The position numbers and the translations under genes were made by a program. A DNA stretch of 64,000 nucleotides from M2408 sp040386975 (GTDB lineage Bacteria; Bacteroidota; Bacteroidia; Flavobacteriales_D; Crocinitomicaceae), in contig JAZKEO010000001.1 in the NCBI GenBank assembly GCA_040386975.1, positions 1-64,000 of the forward strand, in the 5' to 3' direction. The notes beneath the pieces are model-generated. The model saw only the letters and a list, made by a program, of their open reading frames with translations, was not told the origin of the DNA and ran no database searches. This document shows, in pieces, positions 40,206 through 49,283 of the stretch (position 1 is the stretch's first letter; the number at the start of each line of letters is the position of its first letter).

Positions 40206-40311
40206 CTTATACTTTTTAAATTATAATTTTTTAAGTAATTTTATTTGTATAATACTCGTCGTAGCTTTGTTTGCTGGAATTTATTCCAGTAATTTCAAAG
40301 CAAAAACTGTA

Positions 40312-41547
40312 TTAAATGGATTTTACTTTTAATAGTGAACACGAATTTTTTGAAAACAAGGTATTTGTAACACGGCTAAAATTTTCTGAATCAATATCCG
40401 AATACGCATTTTGTTCTTCGTTAATTCCATTTGCATCGCCCAATAATTCATGGTAAGATAAACTCATTGCACGATTCAAGATAGCTTGTTCTTGAAATTC
40501 TTTTGATGTTTGAATTTTATTCTTCAGTCGATTTAACTCTTTTTCTGAAATTACATCGGATTTAATTTTTTCCAATTCCTTCCAAAGTGTTTTGTCAAGT
40601 TCATCAAATGTTTTTCCTGGAGCTAATTTACCGCTGATTAAAAATAAACCTTCGTCAATAGAACCTAATATATATGATTGAATATCAGTTACTAATTTGT
40701 GTTTTTTCTGAATAGAATTGTACAATCTAGAAGATTTGTCTCCACCCAAAGAATCCGAAATCATGTCGTAAATGTAGTAATCAGTTGATTTTCTATCCGA
40801 CATTTTGAAAGCATAATAAAAGGCGTTTGAAGGAACTTGTCGCTCAATCATAAATTCCCTATAATTCTGCTGTTTAGGCTCTTTAATTAATTTGCGTTGG
40901 TATTTTTGTCCCGCTGGAATATCCCCGTACCATTTTTCAACTAAAGCTTTTATTTCTTCTAACTGAAAATCTCCAGCGATGCATAAAATAGCGTTGTTTG
41001 GTGTGTAGAATTTTTTGAAAAATGCTTTTACATCTTTCATTTTTGCATTTTCGATGTGTTTAATCTCTTTTCCAATTGTCGCCCATTGATAAGGATGCGA
41101 TTTGTACGCCAAAGGACGTAATTCCAACCAGACATCTCCGTAAGGCTGATTCAAATAGCGTTGTTTGAATTCTTCAATAACAACACTTCGCTGAGTTTCC
41201 AAACTCTTATCAGTAAAAGCCAAAGACAGCATTCTGTCAGATTCGAGCCACAAAGCAGTTTCAATGTTTTGAGCTGGAAGAACGTCGTAATAGTTTGTTA
41301 TGTCGTTGGAAGTGAAAGCATTACTTTCACCGCCGGCACGTTGAAGAGGTGCATCAAAATCAGGAATATTTACAGAACCGCCAAACATTAAATGTTCAAA
41401 AAGATGTGCAAAACCAGTTTGTTCAGGATTTTCATCTCTCGCACCAACGTCGTAAAGTGTATTGATAACAGCTAAAGGCGTTGTTTCATCTCTATGGAAA
41501 ATAACTCTAAGTCCGTTTTCTAAAGTGAATTTTTCAAATTTGATCAT
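40312..41547 (-). CDS. M16 family zinc peptidase, catalytic subunit
   Basis: A 411-residue peptidase with the inverted zinc motif HLFEH (in GFAHLFEHLMFGGS, about residues 45-58) and the downstream Glu (about 120-135, SVVIEEFKQRY). It starts MIKFEKFTLENGLRVIFHRD without a signal peptide. The second half (SLGGDKSSRLYNSIQKKHKLV) is a typical M16 C-terminal repeat. It pairs with the non-catalytic subunit gene downstream. The gene lies 37 nt after the NMO/FabK-like gene on the same strand. Confidence 0.92.
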   Translation of the reverse strand: MIKFEKFTLENGLRVIFHRDETTPLAVINTLYDVGARDENPEQTGFAHLFEHLMFGGSVNIPDFDAPLQRAGGESNAFTSNDITNYYDVLPAQNIETALWLESDRMLSLAFTDKSLETQRSVVIEEFKQRYLNQPYGDVWLELRPLAYKSHPYQWATIGKEIKHIENAKMKDVKAFFKKFYTPNNAILCIAGDFQLEEIKALVEKWYGDIPAGQKYQRKLIKEPKQQNYREFMIERQVPSNAFYYAFKMSDRKSTDYYIYDMISDSLGGDKSSRLYNSIQKKHKLVTDIQSYILGSIDEGLFLISGKLAPGKTFDELDKTLWKELEKIKSDVISEKELNRLKNKIQTSKEFQEQAILNRAMSLSYHELLGDANGINEEQNAYSDIDSENFSRVTNTLFSKNSCSLLKVKSI

Positions 41548-41584
41548 TAAAAAGTGTTTGTGGTTTTATGTAAAATTCTTTAAT

Positions 41585-42532
41585 TTATAATGTAAATTGT
41601 TTTTGCTTTGATACAGTTTCATTAAATTCCATGATGATTTCTTCAACAATTTCCTTGGCAGATTTTATCTGATTGATACTTCCAGAAACTTGTCCGATTT
41701 CAAGTTCTCCGTTGGTTAAATCTCCCTCAAACATGCCTTTTTTTGCTCTTCCTCTTCCTAAAAGGGAACTTAATTCTTCTTTTGAAGCACATTTTTCATA
41801 AGCTTCTTGGACTAAATCAAAAAATGGATTTTTCATTAGTCGAACAGGAGTTAATTCTTTTAAAGTCAGCAAAGTATCTCCTTCGTTCGATTCGATTATT
41901 TTTTCTTTGAAATTAGCATGAGCACTGGATTCGATAGAAGTTACAAAACGACTTCCAATTTGAACAGCGTCTGCACCAAGATTCATAGCTGCTAACATTG
42001 CTTTTCCACTTCCAATTCCACCAGCAGCGATTAAAGGAATTTTTATTTCTTTTGCAACCATTGGAATCAAACAAAAAGTGGTTGTTTCATCTCTTCCGTT
42101 GTGTCCTCCAGCTTCAAAACCTTCTGCAACAACTGCGTCAACACCTGCTTCTTGCGCTTTTAGAGCAAATTTGACGCTAGAAACAACATGTACAACAATA
42201 ATTCCATGATCTTGTAAATGTTTTGTCCATGTTTTTGGATTTCCTGCCGAAGTAAAAACGATTGGAACTTTGTATTTTAAGATTATTTCAATGTGTTTAT
42301 CAATATCAGGATAAAGCATTGGCAAGTTTACAGCAAAAGGTTTATCAGTTGCTTTTTGACATTTTTGAATGTGTTCTTCCAAAATGTGTGGGTACATTGA
42401 ACCAGAACCAATAATTCCAAGTCCCCCAGCATTAGAAACAGCACTCGCTAATTCCCAACCAGAACACCAAATCATTCCTGCTTGAATGAGAGGATATTTT
42501 ATCTGAAATAAATCTGTTATGCGATTATTCAT
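41585..42532 (-). CDS. nitronate monooxygenase/FabK-like FMN oxidoreductase
   Basis: A 315-residue TIM-barrel flavoprotein: YPLIQAGMIWCSGWELASAVSNAGGLGIIGSG (FMN site at the N-terminus), AEGFEAGGHNGRDETTTF (catalytic-loop His region) and IAAGGIGSGKAMLAAMNLGADAVQIGSRF (phosphate-binding). The family includes nitronate monooxygenases and FabK enoyl-ACP reductases, which sequence motifs alone do not separate; GGHNGRDETTT is close to both. A TATTTTTG -7 box lies 17 nt upstream. It leads the minus-strand run through the M16 pair. Confidence 0.85.
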   Translation of the reverse strand: MNNRITDLFQIKYPLIQAGMIWCSGWELASAVSNAGGLGIIGSGSMYPHILEEHIQKCQKATDKPFAVNLPMLYPDIDKHIEIILKYKVPIVFTSAGNPKTWTKHLQDHGIIVVHVVSSVKFALKAQEAGVDAVVAEGFEAGGHNGRDETTTFCLIPMVAKEIKIPLIAAGGIGSGKAMLAAMNLGADAVQIGSRFVTSIESSAHANFKEKIIESNEGDTLLTLKELTPVRLMKNPFFDLVQEAYEKCASKEELSSLLGRGRAKKGMFEGDLTNGELEIGQVSGSINQIKSAKEIVEEIIMEFNETVSKQKQFTL

Positions 42533-42549
42533 TATACTAAAAATGTCAA

Positions 42550-42557
42550 CAAAAATA
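42550..42557 (-). promoter_or_regulatory. -7 box of NMO/FabK-like gene
   Basis: CAAAAATA (TATTTTTG on the minus strand), 17 nt upstream of the ATG at 42530-42532. Confidence 0.5.
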
Positions 42558-42657
42558 GCTAAAATTTATTGTTTTCTATAAATGATTTTGGCTTTATTTT
42601 AAAAATCAGAAATATGAAATAAAAAAATCCTATCTTTACAGAAAATTGCGTTATTAA

Positions 42658-43351
42658 ATGAAAAAATACTTTTTTCAGATATTAATTTTTAGTCTTTTTG
42701 TTTCTTCTTGCTCTTCTGATAAAAAGGAAGTTGAGGAAGGAATAATCACTTTTGCCATTGATTACCCTGAAAGCAAAGATAATTTTTTCCTCTATCATGT
42801 TTTACCAAAAGAATTGAAAGTATCTTTTGATAAAAATCAGATGGAGCTAAAAATCNNNNNNNNNNNNNNNNNNNNNNGCGAATATGGAAAATACACTTGT
42901 AATTGATAATGATAAACAAAAAATCACGGCGTATTACAATTATGGAGAAATTTTCACATCTTATTTGGAGCCAAACGATATTGTTAAAGTAATTAATAAG
43001 CAACCCAGTTATAAGATAACTTTTGAAAAAGAAAAAGATACATTGCTTGGGTTTAATATCCAAAAAGCAATTGCGATTAATCCTGCTTTTCCAAAGAAAA
43101 AAATTGTTTTGTGGTTTACGAAAGATATTAAAGTCAAAAATCCAAATTGGTTCAATGGTTTTGAGAAAATCCCAGGGGTTTTGTTGAAATATAGTGTTGT
43201 GCAATATGGTATTCAAATGGAGTTTAAAGCTACAAAATATGAGGAAGTGAGTATTTCTGATTCAATACTGAATCTTAAGAGACCTGGAAAAGCGATTCCT
43301 CACACTGAGTACGACAAACGAATTAATGATTTATTTGAATCCTTTAAATGA
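42658..43351 (+). CDS. GLPGLI-like lipoprotein, interrupted by an assembly gap
   Basis: One gene split by an N run (42856-42877). The first part (from ATG 42658) has a lipoprotein signal (SSCSSDKK, Cys about 18) and IITFAIDYPESKDNFFLYHVLPKELKVSFDKNQ. The second part, in another frame as assembled, reads ENTLVIDNDKQKITAYYNYGE... to the stop at 43349-43351. The frames agree if the true gap is a multiple of three rather than 22. The C-terminal GFEKIPGVLLKYSVVQYGIQMEFKATKYEEVSI resembles GLPGLI-family proteins. It overlaps the next gene by 4 nt. Function unknown. Confidence 0.75.
42856..42877. other. assembly gap (22 N)
   Basis: Unknown bases inside the lipoprotein gene. The coding frames on either side differ by one position, so the real length is likely 21, 24 or another multiple of three. 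Confidence 0.98.
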
Positions 43352-43974
43352 AATTTACAACACTATTTCTTCTAATCTATTCCTTTTCTTTTTCTCAAAA
43401 ATATAAAACCTTTGAAGGGAAATTGGTTTATAAAGTTGAACTTTCTGATTCTATTTATAAAAAACCGATTGAAACAAAGTTCACTACCATTTTTACTGAT
43501 GATAAAATGGTTCGAATTGAATCTGAATCAAATCAACTTGGAAGTCAAATTTTGATAAAACATCTACTTTTAAACAAATATTACATTTTATTGGATATTA
43601 ACAATCAAAAATTTGCGATTCAGCAGACAGTTGAAAATGATACAATACCTTCAAAATATACTTTTAAAAAGAAGTTTGGTTCAAAGAAATTTGATGGTAA
43701 AAAAGCAAAAAAAATTCGCGTAAATGCCAAACACTTTTCAAGTCCAATTGATATGTATTATTTCAAAGATTTGAATCCCATTTTTTTAGATGCTATGAAA
43801 GGTATTCCAGGACTACCTGCTGAATATTTTTTGCAAACCGAAGATGGTGTTTATCACTATACCTTGATAAATTATTTGGAAGAAAAGACACCAAAGGAAA
43901 TTTATGAAGTATCAAAAGAGTATAAAAAAGTTTCTTTTGATGAATTTATGAACTTCATGATGCAAGGAAAATAA
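43348..43974 (+). CDS. GLPGLI-like secreted protein
   Basis: A 208-residue protein with a signal peptide (1-16, SFSFSQ) and the mature start YKTFEGKLVYKVELSDSIYKK. The motif KGIPGLPAEYFLQ corresponds to the GLPGLI signature, and the overall layout (repeated beta strands with VRIESESNQLGSQ, KKIRVNAKHFSSPIDMYYFKD) fits the family or the similar DUF4412. It is translationally coupled (ATGA) to the preceding related lipoprotein, so the two are a tandem pair, perhaps from duplication. Convergent with the giant T9SS gene, with only 2 nt between. Confidence 0.75.
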   Translation: MKFTTLFLLIYSFSFSQKYKTFEGKLVYKVELSDSIYKKPIETKFTTIFTDDKMVRIESESNQLGSQILIKHLLLNKYYILLDINNQKFAIQQTVENDTIPSKYTFKKKFGSKKFDGKKAKKIRVNAKHFSSPIDMYYFKDLNPIFLDAMKGIPGLPAEYFLQTEDGVYHYTLINYLEEKTPKEIYEVSKEYKKVSFDEFMNFMMQGK

Positions 43975-43976
43975 AT

Positions 43977-46900
43977 TTACTTCAAAAGAGTTACATTTCC
44001 TTTAATAATTTCGGTATTTCCAGCTAAACATGTAACTTCCACGTAATAATCGAATACATCTGGATCTAATTTTCTACCTTTAAATGTTCCGTCCCAACCA
44101 ATTAACGGATCAGTAGATTCAAAAACCATTTCTCCCCAGCGATTAAAAATTCTAAATAACATTTTGGTGATTTGAGGTCCACGAACATAAAAAATCTCAT
44201 TTTTACCTTTCTCATTCGGTGAAAATGCATTTGGAATGTAAATATTTGGCGGCTCACATTTGTCATTGAAACAATAAATTGTAACGCTATCCTCAAAAAC
44301 GCAATTTCCTTCTGTTACTGTAACTTTAAAAGTTGTTGTATCTGAAACAGTGGCTAAAGTTGATTGTGAGTTTGGTGCACTTAAGCCAGTTGTTGGTGTC
44401 CATGAATAGGAATAATTCGTTCCAACTGGATTTGCAAATAAAGTTGTTTGAGTTCCTTCTAAAATGAGTGTATCCAAACTAAATGCATCTACAAAAGCAG
44501 AATAAACTTGACTCACATTTATCAAAATGGAATCAGTAAAATTACATCCAGTATTCGTTTGTACATCAACAAATAAATAATCTGCTTTTGTAGTTATTGC
44601 TGAAACACTTGTGGTTGAAAGTTGCGTTTTAATTAAAGAACTTGGATACCAAGAATAGGTATAACTTAAAGGACTATTATTTGTCGCAGTAGCTATAAAA
44701 TCTTCATCTTGACAAACCAAACCTGTTCCACTTAAAATCAAACCAGCACTCGTTAAATTGACGACGACACTATCAATTTTTGAACAACCAAAATTACTCA
44801 TTTTAGCATAATAGGTTTGTGTTTGATTTTCAGGGAAAACTGAAACCGTTGAATCTGCAAAATTTGTGTTTAAAGTATCTGTAAAATCCCTATTTGAAGA
44901 CCAAATAAAATGATCTGCATCACCAAAAGGGAAAGCAGTTAAATCAATAAAATTTGATTCACACATCAAAGTATCGTTTGACATGGTATTATTAAATGGT
45001 AAACCAACAGAAATAGTTGTTTTTGCAGTGTCAACCAATAAACAAACGCTGTCTTTTGAAACTAAATAGACTTCGTAAATTCCTGCTGAGTCAAAAATAA
45101 TTGTAGGACTAAAAATGAGTGATGATGTATCTCCATTTCCGAAAACCCAGAAATAAGTATCAGAGGCAACAGTATTGTTCTGGAAAGTAACACTTAAAGG
45201 TGAACAACCAAATTCTTGACTTGCAGTAAATTCTGAATTTAATACCAACTCAAAATCAAATTTAAAAATGAGATTGTTGCAATTTGAACTTAAATTTAAG
45301 TTTGACCAAGCATTTGGTGTAGTCTCAAAATCATCCATTCCTGTGCCAAATTTACCACATCCACCGCAAACTGATTGGTAAACAACACCATTTTTATCAA
45401 AACGTGAAGTTCCTCCATCAACATGTTCTTGAGATACATTTCCACCAAGATAAGTTGCATATTTTAAACCTGAAAAATTACGTTCCAGAACAAATAGATA
45501 GAAGTCGAAGCCATTTGGAGGTATAGAATCCTCGGCATCACTTGTAAATGGCATTCCATTTAAAGGAGTTCCTTGTAAAATATTTGCTCCCCAACCTGAA
45601 ACATAAATATTTCCACAAATATCAACCAAAAAAGCTGATGGAGAAATATTAAATGTCTTATCTCCATTCCCAAAAACAGTTGAATTCTGTAAAGTAGTTA
45701 AATCAGGACTTAATTTACAGATAAATTGCCCACTATTTGAATCGACATAATTTGAATTAAAAACATCAAAATTTCCTCCTATTGATTGTCCAAGTAAAAA
45801 AACATTATCATTTCTATCAATTTCAACAAAAAAAGCTTGGTCATATTCTGCTTCTCCAAGATATGAAATTCGTTGTAAATTTGTTCCTGTTGGATTTAAT
45901 TTACCGACAAAACCATCTGATTTTCCACCATTGTAAGAACTTTTCCAAGCTCCTGATGTTTGTGGTAAATCATTAGATGAAGTTCCTCCAGCAAAAACCA
46001 TGTTATAACTCGAATCGATTTTTATGGAGTAAATTGCATCATTGTTTGAACCACCTAAATATGTTGAGAAAATTAATGCTGACAAATCAGAATTTAATTT
46101 AAAAATTACCCCATCTTGTTGTCCAGTATTTGAGTTTTGGATGGGATTTAGCGTCGGGAAATCAACTGATCGAGAACAAGAACCAATCAATACATTATTC
46201 AACGAGTCTAACATTATTTCTCCCCTAAATTGATCTCCATAATTGCTCGTTAAGGAATCGTAAGGATTTATATTGTTAGGATTTGGATTAGGAATCTGAT
46301 AACTCAAATCTTTTCCATAAATATTGTAATTTACTCCATCGTTATCACTTCCTCCAATATAAGTTGATGCTAATAAGTTATGTCCATTTGCACTTATTTT
46401 TGCCACGTAAATATCTGTACCATTGTCTAAAAAATTGGAGCCGTTACTGTAAACGAATAATGGAGTACCTCCCTCATGATTTTGCTGAAAACCACCTTGA
46501 ATTGGAAAATCTAAACTTGCTGTTGCCCCATAAACATAGACATTGTTTTGTAAATCGCAAATCAAACTGTGTGCCGTTTCTGTTCCTGTAGTGTCATTTC
46601 CTCCTCCTAAAAAAGTTGTCCAAAGCATTGTTGTTCCATCAGCCGAATATTTAGAAACAAAAACATCTGTCGTTACGCTATTTCCAACATGAGGAATTGT
46701 GAAATTAGAATTTACATCATAAGCCAAATCATCAGGAGTTGGATATAAATTTCCATAAACAGTTCCGGCAGAATAAGCTGTTTCATCATATCCATAAGTT
46801 GCTGTCATGCCAAAATTATCTGTAATTGAACCACAATAAGTTGCAAAAACTAAAACGGGATCGATTATTAATTTAAAGTCTGGATTGTAATTTCCAAGTT

Positions 46901-47606
46901 CAAAACTTACGAAAGCTGAGCCTGTCGAAGTTTTGTTATTTTTTAAAGAAAATTCACATTCAACTTCTACAATTTTCCCATTAATTATTTGATAGGAGTA
47001 GGGCTTGTTTTCTTGTATAATCCCATTTTTTGTTTCAATAATTAAATTCCCTTTTTTATTTATTTGAATACGTTGCTGACCTACATATTCTAAATTGATA
47101 AGATTTGGATTTACGTGATTTTGAACATGAAATTCATACTTTAATTGTTCCTTTTCTTCAATTAATTTCAAATCAATTCCATCATATAAATTATTTAAAG
47201 TCGCTTCGTAATAAGCACTAACATTTCCTTGCCATTTTGACTTGTCATTTCCAATGAAAAAATTGTAATAAGCGTCAATTGCGTTTTCTTTTTGAATCGA
47301 TTTCACTTGGTTTGAACCAAGAAAGTTTAAATGAATGGCGTCTTGAGAATAAGCTTGAGAATCTTCTATTTTTTCAGAAAAATTGGCGTGAGATTTCTGA
47401 AATTTAGAAAAATCAGTTAAATGAAATAACATTTTATGTTGCTGAACCCATAAATTACCTCCTTGAAATTGACTTTTAAACAAAATATCTTTGTGCCATT
47501 GACCTTTATTCTCAATGAAAGCGTGATGAATTGAATGTTTGTGCTCGATTTCTTGTGAAAAAAGAATTACATGATAAAATAAACAAATTGTAAGAAAAAT
47601 TCTCAT
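43977..47606 (-). CDS. giant T9SS type B protein with SBBP repeats and PKD-like domains
   Basis: A 1209-residue protein: signal peptide (1-17), an N-terminal domain typical of SBBP proteins (about 25-265, AFIENKGQWHKDILFKSQFQGGNLWVQ; LEYVGQQRIQINKKGNLIIET), SBBP repeats (about 265-770; units with FSTYLGGSNNDAIYSIKID, KISANGHNLLASTYIGGSDNDGVN), PKD/Ig-like modules (about 790-1100, PLSVTFQNNTVASDTYFWVFGNGDTSS) and the gliding-motility type C-terminal domain (IYIPNAFSPNEKGKN...RIFNRWGEMVF...GWDGTFKG). A surface-exposed adhesin-like product is expected. It is divergent from the GlcD-like gene, sharing a promoter region near 47627-47641. Confidence 0.92.
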   Translation of the reverse strand: MRIFLTICLFYHVILFSQEIEHKHSIHHAFIENKGQWHKDILFKSQFQGGNLWVQQHKMLFHLTDFSKFQKSHANFSEKIEDSQAYSQDAIHLNFLGSNQVKSIQKENAIDAYYNFFIGNDKSKWQGNVSAYYEATLNNLYDGIDLKLIEEKEQLKYEFHVQNHVNPNLINLEYVGQQRIQINKKGNLIIETKNGIIQENKPYSYQIINGKIVEVECEFSLKNNKTSTGSAFVSFELGNYNPDFKLIIDPVLVFATYCGSITDNFGMTATYGYDETAYSAGTVYGNLYPTPDDLAYDVNSNFTIPHVGNSVTTDVFVSKYSADGTTMLWTTFLGGGNDTTGTETAHSLICDLQNNVYVYGATASLDFPIQGGFQQNHEGGTPLFVYSNGSNFLDNGTDIYVAKISANGHNLLASTYIGGSDNDGVNYNIYGKDLSYQIPNPNPNNINPYDSLTSNYGDQFRGEIMLDSLNNVLIGSCSRSVDFPTLNPIQNSNTGQQDGVIFKLNSDLSALIFSTYLGGSNNDAIYSIKIDSSYNMVFAGGTSSNDLPQTSGAWKSSYNGGKSDGFVGKLNPTGTNLQRISYLGEAEYDQAFFVEIDRNDNVFLLGQSIGGNFDVFNSNYVDSNSGQFICKLSPDLTTLQNSTVFGNGDKTFNISPSAFLVDICGNIYVSGWGANILQGTPLNGMPFTSDAEDSIPPNGFDFYLFVLERNFSGLKYATYLGGNVSQEHVDGGTSRFDKNGVVYQSVCGGCGKFGTGMDDFETTPNAWSNLNLSSNCNNLIFKFDFELVLNSEFTASQEFGCSPLSVTFQNNTVASDTYFWVFGNGDTSSLIFSPTIIFDSAGIYEVYLVSKDSVCLLVDTAKTTISVGLPFNNTMSNDTLMCESNFIDLTAFPFGDADHFIWSSNRDFTDTLNTNFADSTVSVFPENQTQTYYAKMSNFGCSKIDSVVVNLTSAGLILSGTGLVCQDEDFIATATNNSPLSYTYSWYPSSLIKTQLSTTSVSAITTKADYLFVDVQTNTGCNFTDSILINVSQVYSAFVDAFSLDTLILEGTQTTLFANPVGTNYSYSWTPTTGLSAPNSQSTLATVSDTTTFKVTVTEGNCVFEDSVTIYCFNDKCEPPNIYIPNAFSPNEKGKNEIFYVRGPQITKMLFRIFNRWGEMVFESTDPLIGWDGTFKGRKLDPDVFDYYVEVTCLAGNTEIIKGNVTLLK

Positions 47607-47633
47607 GTATGATTTCTGCTTTAAAACAAATAT

Positions 47634-47641
47634 TATTTTTG
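47634..47641 (+). promoter_or_regulatory. -7 box of GlcD-like gene, in a divergent promoter region
   Basis: TATTTTTG, 40 nt upstream of the ATG at 47682. It is directly preceded by CAAATATT, a near-match to the same box on the other strand (AATATTTG) for the giant T9SS gene, so the two promoters may be back to back. Confidence 0.5.
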
Positions 47642-47681
47642 TATAAAAATAAGAAAATTTTCATACCAATATTCTTTTTAC

Positions 47682-49079
47682 ATGAATTTTAAAAAAATCA
47701 CAGCCTCAGATATTAACTTTTTTGAGGCAAAATTTCCAACGAAATGTTTTTATGATGAAAATTCATTGAAAGAATATGGCCACGATGAAACGGAAGATTT
47801 GAATTTCCCACCAGAACTTGTCTTGAAACCTACAACGGTGGAAGAAATTTCAGAAATAATGAAGTATTGTTTTGAGAATACTATTTGTGTTACTCCTGCT
47901 GGAGCGAGAACAGGTTTAAGCGGTGGAATGTTGCCAATACATGGAGGTGTTTTACTTTCCATGGAGAAATTCAATAAAATTTTAGAAATTGACGAAAAAA
48001 ATCATCAAGTTATAACTGAACCTGGAGTTATTACACAGGTTTTACAAGATGCTGTTAAAGAAAAAGGACTTTTTTATCCGCCCGATCCTGCAAGTAAAGG
48101 AAGTTGTTTTATTGGCGGAAATGTTTCTGAAAATTCTGGTGGACCAAAAGCTGTAAAATACGGAGTAACAAAAGATTACGTTTTAAATTTGGAAATCGTT
48201 TTGCCAAATGGTGAAATCATGTGGACAGGTGCAAATGTGATTAAAAATGCAACGGGTTATAATTTGACGCAATTAATCACGGGAAGTGAAGGCACATTGG
48301 CGATCATTACAAAAATTGTTTTGCGTTTGATTCCACATCCGACTCAAGATTTATTGATGCTTGTTCCTTTTTATGACGCAAAAAAAGCATGTGAAGCTGT
48401 TGCGAAGATTTTTCAAGCTGGAATCACGCCAAGTGGTTTGGAATTTATGGAACGTGATGCAATTTTGTGGACTTTACCTTATGAACCTGAAACAGTTATC
48501 GAGGTAAAAGATTCTCATCAAGCACATTTATTGATTGAAGTAGATGGATTTGACCAAGAAGTTTTGATGAAAGAATGTGAAAAAATCATGGATGTTTTGT
48601 CAAATTTTGAAACGGATGAAATCTTATTTGCTGAGACTCAGGCCCAAAAAGAACAATTGTGGAAGTTAAGACGAAAAGTTGGTGAAGCGGTAAAATCACA
48701 TTCAATCTACAAAGAAGAAGATACGGTTGTTCCTCGATATGAATTACCAAAATGCTTGGAATTAGTGAAAAATGTTGGACAAAAATATGGTTTTAAATCT
48801 GTTTGTTATGGCCATGCTGGCGATGGTAATCTACATGTGAACATCATAAAAGGTGATTTGTCGGACGATTTTTGGAACAATGAACTATCAAAAGCGATTG
48901 AAGAAATTTTTATTGGCGTGATAGAAATGGGAGGGACGATTTCTGGTGAACATGGAATTGGTTTGGTTCAAAAGCAATACATGCCGCTTGCTTTTTCCGA
49001 AATTCAATTGGATTTGATGCGCAATATAAAAACAGTTTTTGACTCAAAAGGAATTTTGAATCCTGGGAAAATATTTTGA
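47682..49079 (+). CDS. FAD-binding oxidase, GlcD/D-lactate dehydrogenase-like
   Basis: A 465-residue protein with a PCMH-type FAD domain (VTPAGARTGLSGGMLPIHGGVLLSMEKFN; YPPDPASKGSCFIGGNVSENSGGPKAVKYG; LTQLITGSEGTLAIITK) and an FAD-oxidase C-terminal domain (YGHAGDGNLHVNI; GGTISGEHGIGLVQKQYM; ILNPGKIF). These are the hallmarks of glycolate oxidase GlcD and FAD-dependent D-2-hydroxyacid dehydrogenases. No iron-sulfur GlcF gene is adjacent, so D-lactate or another 2-hydroxyacid is more likely than glycolate. Monocistronic; followed by a repeat-rich gap. Confidence 0.9.
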   Translation: MNFKKITASDINFFEAKFPTKCFYDENSLKEYGHDETEDLNFPPELVLKPTTVEEISEIMKYCFENTICVTPAGARTGLSGGMLPIHGGVLLSMEKFNKILEIDEKNHQVITEPGVITQVLQDAVKEKGLFYPPDPASKGSCFIGGNVSENSGGPKAVKYGVTKDYVLNLEIVLPNGEIMWTGANVIKNATGYNLTQLITGSEGTLAIITKIVLRLIPHPTQDLLMLVPFYDAKKACEAVAKIFQAGITPSGLEFMERDAILWTLPYEPETVIEVKDSHQAHLLIEVDGFDQEVLMKECEKIMDVLSNFETDEILFAETQAQKEQLWKLRRKVGEAVKSHSIYKEEDTVVPRYELPKCLELVKNVGQKYGFKSVCYGHAGDGNLHVNIIKGDLSDDFWNNELSKAIEEIFIGVIEMGGTISGEHGIGLVQKQYMPLAFSEIQLDLMRNIKTVFDSKGILNPGKIF

Positions 49080-49141
49080 TTGTTTTAAATAAATTTCTAA
49101 GCAGATAATTTTGTGCATTGAAAACACCAATTAAACCGTAA

Positions 49142-49190
49142 GCGTCAAAAATTCAAGTGTTTGAGCGTAGCGAGTTTTGAATTTTTAGCG
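49142..49190. repeat. inverted repeat with GAGCGTAGCGAG core
   Basis: AAAAATTCAA (49147-49156) pairs with TTGAATTTTT (49177-49186) around a loop containing GTGTTTGAGCGTAGCGAG; outer AGCGT/TAGCG extend the symmetry. It looks like a dispersed Bacteroidota intergenic element. Confidence 0.65.
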
Positions 49191-49236
49191 AAACATAAAG
49201 AAATTTAAGAAGTGTTTTTAAGCACTAGACTTTTTG

Positions 49237-49265
49237 CTTACTTTTTTGGCAATGAAAAAAGTAAG
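49237..49265. terminator. CTTACTTTTTT hairpin, probable bidirectional terminator
   Basis: CTTACTTTTTT (49237-49247) and AAAAAAGTAAG (49255-49265) form a perfect 11-bp stem around GGCAATG. It sits between the convergent GlcD-like and M20 peptidase genes, preceded by a TTTTTG stretch. The word also resembles a common Bacteroidota dispersed sequence. Confidence 0.55.
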
Positions 49266-49283
49266 AAGACAATTTTTTTTGAA

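Noticed and set aside
42746..43216. Minus-strand open frame spanning the N run
   Set aside because: It is antisense to the GLPGLI-like lipoprotein and includes unknown residues; composition is not protein-like.
49253..49283. Tiny ORF starting in the CTTACTTTTTT hairpin loop
   Set aside because: Only about ten codons, without a promoter or conserved context; it is a by-product of the repeat.
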